From: Lutimaribacter pacificus
GTDB taxonomy: Bacteria > Pseudomonadota > Alphaproteobacteria > Rhodobacterales > Rhodobacteraceae
Direction of reading: 5' to 3'
Length of the DNA: 64,000 nt
NCBI RefSeq assembly: GCF_900142185.1
Contig: NZ_FQZZ01000001.1
Span: 186,001 to 250,000 of the forward strand
The notes under the pieces are model-generated. The model made no database searches. It saw only the letters and a program-made list of their open reading frames with translations, and had not been told where the DNA came from. This document shows positions 45,037 through 53,642 of the stretch, one piece after another. Within the stretch, counting starts at the first letter, position 1, and each line of letters opens with the position of its first letter. A program made the position numbers and the translations under genes.

Positions 45037-46611
45037 TTAATCCGCGCTCACAGCTTTCATCGACAACAGCCGTTTCTTCTTTTGCTCGGTCAGGTCATAT
45101 CCGACCGGGCTCCCATCCTCCAGGTGGTCCGGGTCGCGCAATATCGTGGTGCCATCCGCATCCACACGCCAGATCGACGCGACCGCCCCATCCGGCGCAT
45201 AGACCATCCTGTCGCTCCATGGCGCCGACCAGAACAGCAGCGGATCGTAGTAAACGTCGCGCGCTTCGGCGTCGTAATCCACGTTGGCCAGCCGTTTGCC
45301 CGTCTGTCCACGGGCCTCGTATTCGCGCAACTGGTGTCCCGGGAATGCGACCGAGATGAAAGAAGGCGCGCTGTCCTGCGCACCGTTATAGGCGAACACC
45401 CCGATATCGACGCGGTTGGTGATCCGTTTCTTGCCGCGCCCGGCAATGAAGGGATCGTGCCAGTCTATAGTGATCTCGGCACGTGCATTCCCCGGCCCCT
45501 GCGGCGTGATCCGCACGCGCGCGGGATCGCCCTGCAGCAGAACCCAGGTGAATTGCAGGTCGCGCCCGTTCGGGTCTTTCGTCGTCTCGGCCGACACCAC
45601 CATGCGCTTGGTGTACTCCGGCCCGCGCCAGATCCGCCCGATCGCCGCGGGCGTGTTGAAAAGAAGCTCCGACATGTCCGCCAGCCCGGCCTCGGGTTGG
45701 AAGCTTTCTTCGACGACATTCAGCGCGACGATGGGCGGAATCTCGTCGGGTTTCAGGCTCGACGCGAGCGAGACCATTCGTTCGGGCGCAAGCTGCCCTT
45801 TGTCGAAGACGACCGGGTGGGCGCTGCCCGACATGTAATGTTCACGCGAATAGATACCCTTGAGCGAGCGGCGCAGGATCATTTGCAGCGTGGGCGCCAC
45901 AAGCCGGTTTTCGCGCAACGCCTCGCGGGTGTCCGCGGGCATCGCGGCCAGCGCAAAGAACAGCGCGCGCAGGAACGGCTTGTCGGACCGGGACGAGCCC
46001 TGCGTGGTCAGCGTATAGGGCCAGTTGACCGGGAAAAGATCGGCATCGTCATGGTCACGATGCTCGGGATAGACGTAAAGGTGGTTGCTGACATAGGTCA
46101 GGAACGCCTGCGCGCTCAGGTGCGAGGTGGTCATCGCCAGCCGGGTCTGGCTGCGCGGGGCAGGGCCGTTGACGATCGCGGTCGAGGAATTGCCCACCAC
46201 GATGGCGGGCAGGATGATCCGCCCGCCAAGGCCGACATCGGCCTTTTTCTTGCTCAGCTCCTTGCTGAACTGAAGGTGTGGCAGGCGCGGGAACATGCCC
46301 ATCGGCAACCGTGAATGATCCCCGTCGCGGTTCTCGTATATGATTCCATCGAAACCGCCTGCGATCCCCTCGTGTTCCAGCCGGCGCAGCATTGCCGCCT
46401 CGGGAGAGTCGTCGCCGGGATCGACCAGCGGCAGCGCGGGGGAAGTGACGGGCATCTCGAAATCGGGGGCGCCCAGCGCAATATTTCCAATGGGTTGCAG
46501 GCTTTGTTCGTCCACCACACCGGGCTCTGCCGGCGCGGGCGAGGGCAGCAGCCAGGCCGCGCAAAGCGCGGTGCAGCACAGGGCTAAGGCGTGGGGCGAC
46601 AGCAGGCGCAT
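45037..46611 (-). CDS. Secreted protein of unknown function
   Basis: A 524-residue protein with a signal peptide (LALCCTALCAAWLLPSPAPA) and no later membrane span, so it is probably periplasmic or exported. I do not recognise its family. A conserved-looking core includes GGRIILPAIVVGNSSTAIV, SNHLYVYPEHRDHDD, and FPVNWPYTLTTQGSSRSDKP, with many His/Asp residues that may bind metal or sugar. The C-terminal part is beta-rich (Ig- or sandwich-like). The ATG at 46611 gives a good signal peptide; the frame extends to 46749. It lies 43 bases after an acetyltransferase gene, so the two may be co-transcribed. A polysaccharide-modifying or -degrading enzyme is possible but not shown. Confidence 0.75.
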   Translation of the reverse strand: MRLLSPHALALCCTALCAAWLLPSPAPAEPGVVDEQSLQPIGNIALGAPDFEMPVTSPALPLVDPGDDSPEAAMLRRLEHEGIAGGFDGIIYENRDGDHSRLPMGMFPRLPHLQFSKELSKKKADVGLGGRIILPAIVVGNSSTAIVNGPAPRSQTRLAMTTSHLSAQAFLTYVSNHLYVYPEHRDHDDADLFPVNWPYTLTTQGSSRSDKPFLRALFFALAAMPADTREALRENRLVAPTLQMILRRSLKGIYSREHYMSGSAHPVVFDKGQLAPERMVSLASSLKPDEIPPIVALNVVEESFQPEAGLADMSELLFNTPAAIGRIWRGPEYTKRMVVSAETTKDPNGRDLQFTWVLLQGDPARVRITPQGPGNARAEITIDWHDPFIAGRGKKRITNRVDIGVFAYNGAQDSAPSFISVAFPGHQLREYEARGQTGKRLANVDYDAEARDVYYDPLLFWSAPWSDRMVYAPDGAVASIWRVDADGTTILRDPDHLEDGSPVGYDLTEQKKKRLLSMKAVSAD

Positions 46612-46654
46612 GGCGCCATTTTCCGCCATCGCCCGCCATATCGCAAAGTCTTTT

Positions 46655-47197
46655 TTAGCTCTGCCCCGTTTCCCAGCGGAACCCGACGACACGCGCGGGA
46701 ATGCCGACGGCAATGGCCGCTTCGGGGATGTCGTCGACCACCACGGCATTCGCGCCGATGATCGCGTGATCGCCGATTGTCACCGGCCCCAGAACCTTGG
46801 CGCCGGCGCCGATCTCGACCCCTCCGCCGACGACCGGCGTTCCCGACCCGGCCCCGGACGTGCCCAGCGTCACCTGCTGGAAGATGACGCAGTTTGGCCC
46901 GGTCCTGGCGCGCGAATGGATCACGATGCCGTTCGGGTGCGGCAGCTTCAGCCCGCCGCCCAGATCGCAGGTCAGCGGGATATCGGCCTGCGTGACGACC
47001 GACCAGAACCGATGCTGAAGGGTGTGGAATTTGCGGGCAAGCGTGGCAACCGGCCCCGTTTCGCGTTTCGCCGCCTGATACCTGCGCAGGCTGCGCAACA
47101 GCCGGCGCGACGGATCCCAAAGCCGGCGAGGGCGTTCGCGTTCCCAATCCGGCGTGTCCCCTGAGACTGCGGGGGTATCTGGTGTTTCGCTAGTCAT
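46655..47197 (-). CDS. Hexapeptide-repeat acetyltransferase (serine acetyltransferase-like)
   Basis: A 180-residue left-handed beta-helix enzyme. After a basic helical N-terminus it shows SerO-acetyltransferase-type features: GGGLKLPHPNGIVIHSRART, NCVIFQQVTLGTSG, and hexapeptide turns GGGVEIGAGAKVLGPVTIGD and IIGANAVVVDDIP. It is shorter than housekeeping CysE (about 260-275), so a role in O-acetylating a polysaccharide is more likely than cysteine synthesis; this is inference from context. It is the first gene before the secreted unknown and is divergent from the ABC transporter. Confidence 0.85.
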   Translation of the reverse strand: MTSETPDTPAVSGDTPDWERERPRRLWDPSRRLLRSLRRYQAAKRETGPVATLARKFHTLQHRFWSVVTQADIPLTCDLGGGLKLPHPNGIVIHSRARTGPNCVIFQQVTLGTSGAGSGTPVVGGGVEIGAGAKVLGPVTIGDHAIIGANAVVVDDIPEAAIAVGIPARVVGFRWETGQS

Positions 47198-47326
47198 CCG
47201 GGGCCTGTTTCTGACAGCTTTTGCGCATCGCTGGCCATATTACGGCTAATCGGGACATGTGCTAGTGCGTTTTCCCCGGGCTTGGAGTAAAGCGAAGGCA
47301 AGCAGACACGTTGCACGAGCAAGGCA

Positions 47327-47352
47327 CCAAACATGTTTGGCACGGGGGAGGC
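47327..47352 (+). promoter_or_regulatory. 14-bp palindrome overlapping a sigma-54-like promoter
   Basis: CCAAACATGTTTGG (47327-47340) is a perfect palindrome. It runs into TTGGCACGGGGGAGGC (47337-47352), which matches the -24 element TTGGCACG and has GC at the correct -12 spacing, though the usual TTGC there is AGGC. It lies about 97 bases before the ABC transporter start. Sigma-54 control is known in XrtA EPS systems, so it is worth noting, but the -12 mismatch and lack of other sites make it tentative. Confidence 0.3.
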
Positions 47353-47448
47353 CGCTTTCAGGCCGGATCGACACGAACCTGTCACAGGCTTGCCCTTCAC
47401 ATGCCATGTGGGATGGCTATCGCTGCCTCAAACCGATGAGAGCATGAT

Positions 47449-49254
47449 ATGATCGACGTCTTCACAAAGGTAATGGCCCTTTTCAGCGCGCGTGAGCGGC
47501 GCAATTTCTTCGTGCTCATGGTGTTGATGGTGTTCGTCGCCTTTGCCGAGGTTTTCGGCATCTCGACGCTGCTTGTCCTTCTGCGGGTGCTGTCGGAACC
47601 ACAGCTTATCTCGGAAAACACCTATTTGGCGTGGGCCTATGAGACCTTCGGGTTTTCCGGTGTGTTCCCATTCCAGATCGCGCTTTCGCTTGCGGTTCTG
47701 ACTGTTCTGGTGCTGAGCCTTGTCGTCAAGGCGGGGGGCACATATGCCATCATCCGCTTTGCCGCCATGCGCGGCTACACGATTTCCAGCCGGCTTCTCG
47801 AGGCCTATCTTCACCAGCCCTATACCTGGTTTCTGGAACGCAACAGTGCCGAGGTTGCACGCAGCGTTCTGGGCGAGGTCCAGAATGTCGTCAACAAGAT
47901 CGTCGAACCGGGGGGGCGCCTTCTGGCCAACCTTCTGCTGGCCCTGTCGATCATCGGTTTCCTGATTGCCATAGACCCTGTCGTCGCGGTCTTTGCCGCC
48001 GTGCTGCTGGGCGGCAGCTATGCCGGTATCTACGCATGGCTGCGGGGGCGCTTGCTGGCGATCGGCGAGCGCCTGCTGGAGGCCAACCGCTCGCGGTACC
48101 GGCTGACGCAGGAGGCCGCTGGCGGCTTCAAGGAAATCAAGCTGATGGCCCTTGAAGACAGCTATGTCACGCGGTTCCGTAAACCCGCACGCGCGCTGGC
48201 CCGCAATGCCGCGCTGTCGCAGGTGATGAACCAGACACCCCGCTTCGCGCTGGAAGGGCTGACATATGCGGTTCTGCTTGGGGTCATCCTTATCCTGCTG
48301 GTGCGCAACGACGGCAACCTCGTGGCCGCGATCCCGACATTGGGCGTCTTCGGTATCTCGGCGCTGCGCCTGTTGCCGGCCATGCAGCAGATCTACCTCG
48401 CCCTGGCGTCGATCCGGTCGGCCAAGCCGGTTCTGGATCACATCCATCGTGATTACATGGACGCGGTCCGCCATGTCGTCGAGGCAAAGGCGAAAGATAC
48501 GGAGGCCGACGATATCCGCCTTGAGCGTGAGCTTGTCCTCAAGGATATCGCGTTTCGATACGCCGGGGGCGACAGGCCGGCGATTCACGACCTGAACCTG
48601 ACCATTCCGGCCCTCAGCACGGTGGGGTTCGTCGGGGGCACCGGGGCGGGGAAAACCACCGTCGTCGATGTGATCCTTGGGCTTTTGACCCCGGACGAGG
48701 GCGAAATCGTGGTGGATGGCACGCCGCTCACCCCCGGGAACCTGCACCTGTGGCGCCGTTCGATCGGCTATGTGCCCCAGTCGATCTACCTGACCGATGC
48801 CTCGATCGCGCAGAATATCGCCTTCGGCGTTCCGCCCGGCGCGATCGACATGAAGGCGGTCGAACGCGCGGCCCGAACCGCGGCGTTGCATGATTTCGTG
48901 GTGAACGACCTGCCCGCGAAATACGATACCATCGTGGGTGAGCGCGGCGTGCGCCTGTCGGGCGGGCAGCGGCAGCGCATCGGCATCGCACGGGCGCTGT
49001 ACCATGATCCTTCGCTGCTGATCCTGGACGAGGCGACCTCAGCGCTCGACAATCTGACCGAGCGGGCGGTGATGGATGCCGTGCGGCGCGTGAAGGACAA
49101 GAAATCCGTCATCATGATCGCGCACCGGCTGAGCACGATCCGCGATTGCGACCGGATATTCCTGTTGGAGCGCGGCCAGATCCGGGCCTCGGGGACATAT
49201 GACGAATTGCTGAACGACAGCGCGACATTCCGTAAGATGGCGGTGAATGAATAA
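47449..49254 (+). CDS. ABC exporter, PglK/MsbA-like (candidate lipid-linked glycan flippase)
   Basis: A 601-residue half-transporter with about six membrane spans (residues about 20-320) and a C-terminal ATPase: Walker A GGTGAGKTT (about 396), Q-loop IGYVPQSIYLTD, signature LSGGQRQR (about 503) and Walker B LLILDEATSALD. The membrane domain has EVFGISTLLVLLRVL and RYRLTQEAAGGFKEIKLMALE, a pattern seen in PglK-type oligosaccharide flippases. No Wzx-type flippase is encoded in the window, so this ABC protein could flip the lipid-linked repeat unit. Other lipid or peptide substrates cannot be excluded. A GAGAG site precedes the ATG weakly. Confidence 0.88.
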   Translation: MIDVFTKVMALFSARERRNFFVLMVLMVFVAFAEVFGISTLLVLLRVLSEPQLISENTYLAWAYETFGFSGVFPFQIALSLAVLTVLVLSLVVKAGGTYAIIRFAAMRGYTISSRLLEAYLHQPYTWFLERNSAEVARSVLGEVQNVVNKIVEPGGRLLANLLLALSIIGFLIAIDPVVAVFAAVLLGGSYAGIYAWLRGRLLAIGERLLEANRSRYRLTQEAAGGFKEIKLMALEDSYVTRFRKPARALARNAALSQVMNQTPRFALEGLTYAVLLGVILILLVRNDGNLVAAIPTLGVFGISALRLLPAMQQIYLALASIRSAKPVLDHIHRDYMDAVRHVVEAKAKDTEADDIRLERELVLKDIAFRYAGGDRPAIHDLNLTIPALSTVGFVGGTGAGKTTVVDVILGLLTPDEGEIVVDGTPLTPGNLHLWRRSIGYVPQSIYLTDASIAQNIAFGVPPGAIDMKAVERAARTAALHDFVVNDLPAKYDTIVGERGVRLSGGQRQRIGIARALYHDPSLLILDEATSALDNLTERAVMDAVRRVKDKKSVIMIAHRLSTIRDCDRIFLLERGQIRASGTYDELLNDSATFRKMAVNE

Positions 49255-49385
49255 GGTCCCCGACCCTTGGCATTGGAATGCGCGTATTTTGCATGGTTTC
49301 GGCCGTATTTTGGTCGACCTGAATGTTTAACTTGGGTTCGGTCACGATTGGGACGGAACGATATTGAAAAAGGAGCGTCACGCGA

Positions 49386-50018
49386 ATGAGTGACCGGTAT
49401 TATGGCAATGTGCGCCGTGAGGTTTTCCCGCTGCTTCCAGAAAAATGCGGGCGCGTTCTGGACCTGGGTGGCGGATTTGGTGCGACATCCTCGCATCTGA
49501 AGCGCGAGGGGCGCGCCGGGTATGTCGTTCTGGCCGATCTGGTGGCCGAGTCCCACGATCCCGACATCGACAGGGCCTTTGCCGGCAATCTGGAGGACGC
49601 GGCCTTTCTGGAGCGTATCATCGAAGAGGCCGGCCCCTTCGATACCGTGTTGTGCCTCGACGTTCTCGAACATCTGCGTGAGCCGTGGGATGTTATCGCC
49701 ACCCTGCACAAGGGACTTGCGAAGGATGGCGTGATCGTTGCCAGCATTCCCAACATGCGCCACGTCAACCTGACCGTCCCCCTGGTTCTGAAGGGAGAGT
49801 TCGAGCTGGGCGACAGCCATTTGCGCGACAGGACCCATATGCGCTGGTTCACGCGAAAAAGCATGATCGAACTGATGACAGGCAGCGGTCTGAAGCTTGA
49901 AGAGATCGTGCCGCGAAAGTCCATGAAGCGCTGGCACAAATGGACCGATCTGGCGACGTTCGGCCTGTTGGCCGATTTCTTCACGATCCAGTACCTTATC
50001 CGGGTGCGCAATCGCTGA
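49386..50018 (+). CDS. Class I SAM-dependent methyltransferase
   Basis: A 210-residue enzyme. The SAM-binding loop is VLDLGGGFGATSSHL (about residues 24-38), and FDTVLCLDVLEHLREPWDV marks the post-I acidic motif. RTHMRWFTRKSMIEL is a stretch common in sugar or lipid-linked methyltransferases of polysaccharide loci. An AAGGAG site lies 13 bases before the ATG. Position after a flippase and before a GT2 gene fits methylation of a glycan. Confidence 0.88.
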   Translation: MSDRYYGNVRREVFPLLPEKCGRVLDLGGGFGATSSHLKREGRAGYVVLADLVAESHDPDIDRAFAGNLEDAAFLERIIEEAGPFDTVLCLDVLEHLREPWDVIATLHKGLAKDGVIVASIPNMRHVNLTVPLVLKGEFELGDSHLRDRTHMRWFTRKSMIELMTGSGLKLEEIVPRKSMKRWHKWTDLATFGLLADFFTIQYLIRVRNR

Positions 50019-50046
50019 CCGGGATCGCCCGGCAAAAGGGGCCGTC

Positions 50047-51294
50047 ATGACAATCGGCAAGAAACTCCGAAAAAGCGTGCGTAGCGCCCGGTGGCGGGCG
50101 ATGGGCGCTATCGGTCAGGCCCGAAAGGGCCGGTTCCTCGGCGATGCCTACGCGTTCAGCCTGCCGGTGGCGCATAGCCACTCCGCCCTGTCAGAGCTTG
50201 CGGCGCACGCCATGACTGCCCTTGCGCCCGGGCATGTTTTCATCCGTGGCTCCAGTCGGAACACGCATCTGCCGGAAGGGGCCGAACCGGCCGATCCGAC
50301 CAGGCTTGCGGCCTCTGGCCGTTTCGCGCTGTGGTCGGATGCCCCGGAAGCAGCGGGATGGGTTGCCGGTGTCCGGCAGGATCTGGCGCGATGCGCTGTC
50401 CTGCTTCTTTCGGTCTCGCGGCGCGAAATCGTCGAGGTGACGGATCTTGCGCTTGCGCAGGGGTTGGAGCCCGTTCTGCGCGATGAAGGTACCGGCGGGC
50501 GGTTTTCCCTGCTTTTCGTCAGCAAAACCGGTCTGGCCGATGCGCGCCTGTCCGATCTGCCCGCCCGGGTCGCATCCGCGGTCGAGGGAAAGGGCGATCG
50601 CCCGCAAGATGCCCCCGACATTCCGGTGCTGGTGCCCTGTTTCAACAACCAGACCTATTGCCGGACGATGATCGCGCAATTGCGCTGCCACGGGCTGACG
50701 GACATCACGCTGCTTGACAACGCCTCGACCAGCTCCGAGATGCACGGGTTCCTGGACGAGGCCGGGGACCTTGTCACCGTGCGGCGACTGGGCGAAAACC
50801 TTGGCCCCAAGAAATGCCTTTTCGCGCCGGGGGTTTACGAAAACCTGCCCCGGTATTTTTGCGTCACCGACCCCGATATCGTGTTCAACCCGTATCTGCC
50901 GTCCGATTTCATCGCCCGGATGATCGCGCTGACCGCCGAGTATCGCGTGGGGAAAGTAGGGTTCGCGCTGGATATCTCGCACCGGCAGTTCTTTCGTGAG
51001 ATCACGGTCAATCTTTTGTACCGGGAATGGAATACCGCCGAATGGGAAGAACGGTTCTGGGCCAGGCCGATCGGCCAGACCCGCACACGCGACCGCATAT
51101 TCGATGCGCCCGTCGACACGACCTTCGCGGTTTATGACAAGGAGGTCTGGTCGCCGTCCGATTTCACCGCCGGGATACGTGTCGGCGGACGGTTCACCGC
51201 GACCCATGCCCCCTGGTACGACGACACCTCGGTTCCCACGTCGGAGCGCGAACGCTATGCCCGCGAAAGTACGGCGTCTTTTTACAGGATGTAG
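50047..51294 (+). CDS. GT2-type glycosyltransferase with long N-terminal extension
   Basis: A 415-residue protein. From about residue 195 it has a GT-A fold start: IPVLVPCFNNQTYCRTMIAQL, then LLDNASTSSEM and a probable metal-binding region FCVTDPDIVFNP (DPD in place of the usual DxD). RTRDRIFDAPVDTTFAVYDK follows. The first 190 residues are alpha/beta without an evident match. No signal peptide. Its neighbour is a methyltransferase 28 bases upstream. Glycosyltransferase function is likely; the donor is unknown. Confidence 0.78.
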   Translation: MTIGKKLRKSVRSARWRAMGAIGQARKGRFLGDAYAFSLPVAHSHSALSELAAHAMTALAPGHVFIRGSSRNTHLPEGAEPADPTRLAASGRFALWSDAPEAAGWVAGVRQDLARCAVLLLSVSRREIVEVTDLALAQGLEPVLRDEGTGGRFSLLFVSKTGLADARLSDLPARVASAVEGKGDRPQDAPDIPVLVPCFNNQTYCRTMIAQLRCHGLTDITLLDNASTSSEMHGFLDEAGDLVTVRRLGENLGPKKCLFAPGVYENLPRYFCVTDPDIVFNPYLPSDFIARMIALTAEYRVGKVGFALDISHRQFFREITVNLLYREWNTAEWEERFWARPIGQTRTRDRIFDAPVDTTFAVYDKEVWSPSDFTAGIRVGGRFTATHAPWYDDTSVPTSERERYARESTASFYRM

Positions 51295-51333
51295 GGCGGT
51301 AGCTGAAATGGCTCAATCAGACATGGATGTTTT

Positions 51334-52206
51334 TCAGGGCTTGCTATAGTCTTCCGAGGCTTGTGACAGGATTTCCTGCAACTTTCTCTTTTTTGACATA
51401 AGTACAGTGTCATCGCTCAACTGCGGTTTTCGTTTTGCGGCCGAAGCAATAGCCTTGGGTAGAAAAGTTTGCTCCAGGCGGTGTCGCGCTTGTCGCACGA
51501 TCCGTGGTGACTCTTGCAAAGTCCTCGATGGGTATTTTAGCTTTCGGAGTGTTGGTAAGAGATCGGTTATCTCTGGTTGTAATTCAAGGCTTTCGGCCCA
51601 GTCCATCCATTTATCCCGAAGAAACAGGTCGGATATTTTGACGCCTACCCATGGAACGCGGAACGCATCGGCAATTATTGCCGCATGCATGGATTCTGCG
51701 ATTACAAGTTTCGCAGATGCAATTTCTGAAATGACATGTTTCGCATCCTGACTGGGCAGAACAATCTTGATGTCGGATTTACCCTGAATCACATTCCAGT
51801 CGAATCTGCTGTCTGATGAGGCGTGTGGAACGAAAACTGTTTCTTGCGATTTTGGAAGCGATTGAAACATTCCGATCTCGGAAAGAAGAACGGCAGGATC
51901 GACAGCCGCTTTGCTGCTCTCCAGATTCATAAGGCGTGCGCTGCGCGGGCCGCGCACGGCACGGATGTCCCATGCTTTGGGGAAGGGATGCTTCGGAATC
52001 TCACCATAGCCGACTCCACTTCCCAAAACGAGGATGCGTTTTTCTCTGAACTGGGACAATCTTTCTTCGTTGAGAAGGGTGCCCACACCAATAAGAGTTA
52101 CGTCGGCGGCCCAGTCGCGCCATCCGGGAATTATGCTGTCCCAAATCCACGCATTCAGGTCGTCACCGAAATTGCCGCCTTTGGCTTCATAAAAGTGAAG
52201 GTCCAT
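51334..52206 (-). CDS. Polysaccharide pyruvyl transferase-like protein (ExoV/CsaB family)
   Basis: A 290-residue protein. The start DLHFYEAKGGNFGDDLNAWIW is typical of ExoV-like pyruvyl transferases, with later motifs VLGSGVGYG, IRAVRGPRSARLM, KLVIAESMHAAIIADAFRVP (the conserved His-containing HG/H-A-x-I-A stretch) and WVGVKISD. It should add ketal pyruvate from PEP to a sugar. Codon use is clearly more AT-rich than most of the window, which suggests recent acquisition. Its leader contains a terminator-like hairpin (52246-52275). Confidence 0.85.
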   Translation of the reverse strand: MDLHFYEAKGGNFGDDLNAWIWDSIIPGWRDWAADVTLIGVGTLLNEERLSQFREKRILVLGSGVGYGEIPKHPFPKAWDIRAVRGPRSARLMNLESSKAAVDPAVLLSEIGMFQSLPKSQETVFVPHASSDSRFDWNVIQGKSDIKIVLPSQDAKHVISEIASAKLVIAESMHAAIIADAFRVPWVGVKISDLFLRDKWMDWAESLELQPEITDLLPTLRKLKYPSRTLQESPRIVRQARHRLEQTFLPKAIASAAKRKPQLSDDTVLMSKKRKLQEILSQASEDYSKP

Positions 52207-52245
52207 TATGATTTGTCTGCCTCGGGTTGGGAATGGAAATTCAGC

Positions 52246-52275
52246 AAGAAAAATTCGACCTGCCTTTCGGCAGGT
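52246..52275 (-). terminator. Terminator-like hairpin in the leader of the pyruvyl transferase gene
   Basis: On the minus strand, ACCTGCC-GAAA-GGCAGGT (7-bp stem with a GNRA tetraloop) is followed after four bases by TTTTT. It lies about 52 bases before the start codon at 52206, in the direction of the same gene, so it would act as an attenuator or be a remnant terminator of a lost upstream gene. Confidence 0.55.
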
Positions 52276-52420
52276 ACCGTTTGGAAATGTCCGTTGATAG
52301 CGTCATCTTGTCAAGGGATGCTCGTGGCGTGTGCGGATGCAACCGCATGGTGCGGGAGAACACTCTGCAAGCGTTTATCTTGTTGAACTAGCATTATATT
52401 TTTAACGCAGGAGGCAATTA

Positions 52421-52582
52421 TTGCCGGGCGTTGTCGAGAGCGCGTGTCTGCCGGAATTTTCTTGTTTGTCGTTGTGGAAATGTGCAGGATGCGGCAAAGA
52501 ACTTTGGAAAGTTTGTGTCTCTTCGATAAATTTCCTTGAACGCACAATTGAAAATAATCGTAAAGCTCTTTTAATCAAATGA
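52421..52582 (+). CDS. Possible 53-residue small protein with CxxC motif
   Basis: A short frame with TTG start and a very good AGGAGG ribosome-binding site 6 bases upstream, too short for ordinary gene calling. The product has a CAGC pair and other cysteines (WKCAGCGKELWKVC), which could bind metal. Its stop lies 8 bases before the ATG of the GT2 gene, overlapping that gene's GAGGTG site, so translation could be coupled. Codon use is AT-rich and no relative is known; it may be a leader peptide or chance. Confidence 0.3.
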   Translation: MPGVVESACLPEFSCLSLWKCAGCGKELWKVCVSSINFLERTIENNRKALLIK

Positions 52583-52590
52583 GGTGATCC

Positions 52591-53532
52591 ATGTCTTTGG
52601 GTGTCGGAGTGGTCATTCCCGCGCGAAACGCAGAGAAGACGCTGGCTGGAACAATCGAAAGCATCCTGGCATGTCGCGGTGTCGAGCAGATCGTTATCGT
52701 TGACGACAAGTCCACCGATGGAACCCGTGAAATCGCCCTGAGTTTTCCAGACGACCGGATCGAGGTCGTTTCCGGCCCGGGCAATGGCATCTCCGCCGCA
52801 TTGAATGCGGGGTTCGATCGTTTGCGCACCCCCTATGCGATGCGCTGCGACGCCGACGACACGGTTCCGGCGGATCGCCTGGAATGGCAGGTGCCGCTGC
52901 TGGAAGAGAACAGTGACCTGATCGCCGTATCGGCCGGTTTCGAAACGATGCTGGATGGCGGGATCATGTGCGGTACGCTTGCATGCAAGGGCAAGACGAG
53001 GGATGTAACGGATATATTGAGAGGGGGGGAGCCGGTCACGTCCTTCTGCACATGGCTCACGAGGACCGATGCAATTCGTAAGGTCGGCGGGGCACGCAGC
53101 TGGTTTCGTACCGCCGAAGACGTCGATCTCATGTTCCGCCTGGCTGTCGAGGGGCGGGTGCTTCATGTGCCGAGAGTCGCGTATCACTACCTGATGCATG
53201 ACGCGTCCATCGTCCATTCCACGTCCAATTCGACGCGCTTCTTTTTCGACGAACACGCAACGAAATTCGTGCGCGACCGCTGCCTGACCGGATCGGATGC
53301 CCTTGAGCGGGGCGAGGATCTGCCGGACTGGCCCCCGGTGGTGCATGGTGAGATGAGACCGGCCTTGCAACAAGGTATCAGCCACGCGGTAGCAACTGCC
53401 TGGGCCGAAGCGGACCGTGGCGATTACGCGTCTGCCCTCAGGCGTATTTCCCGCGTGTGGCGAAAGGCTCCTTTCGAGAAAAAGCTGCTGACCGCCTATT
53501 TCAAGATCCTCGGGAAGCGGTACTTGCGGTAG
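52591..53532 (+). CDS. Family 2 glycosyltransferase
   Basis: A 313-residue GT-A enzyme. Motifs: GVVIPARNAEKTLAGTIES at the N-terminus, IVDDKSTDGTREIA (nucleotide-binding DD), AMRCDADDTVPADRLEWQV (metal-binding DADD) and a central SWFRTAEDVDLMFRLA (the ED acceptor-site motif). It has a GAGGTG ribosome-binding site. It is cytoplasmic and would add one sugar during repeat-unit synthesis; the donor is unknown. Confidence 0.92.
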   Translation: MSLGVGVVIPARNAEKTLAGTIESILACRGVEQIVIVDDKSTDGTREIALSFPDDRIEVVSGPGNGISAALNAGFDRLRTPYAMRCDADDTVPADRLEWQVPLLEENSDLIAVSAGFETMLDGGIMCGTLACKGKTRDVTDILRGGEPVTSFCTWLTRTDAIRKVGGARSWFRTAEDVDLMFRLAVEGRVLHVPRVAYHYLMHDASIVHSTSNSTRFFFDEHATKFVRDRCLTGSDALERGEDLPDWPPVVHGEMRPALQQGISHAVATAWAEADRGDYASALRRISRVWRKAPFEKKLLTAYFKILGKRYLR

Positions 53533-53642
53533 CCTTGACCGCGATCCGCCGTGATACCCTGCAACCCGAAGGCAGGTGCGTCCGGCGTGAGTGTCGAAAG
53601 AGGGGGCTTTCGAATATCTGCAGCCGGAGGGTCCGCGCACAC

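Noticed and set aside
52311-52547. 78-codon minus-strand frame upstream of the pyruvyl transferase
   Set aside because: No ribosome-binding site or family features, AT-rich noise, and it overlaps the better-supported small plus-strand frame.
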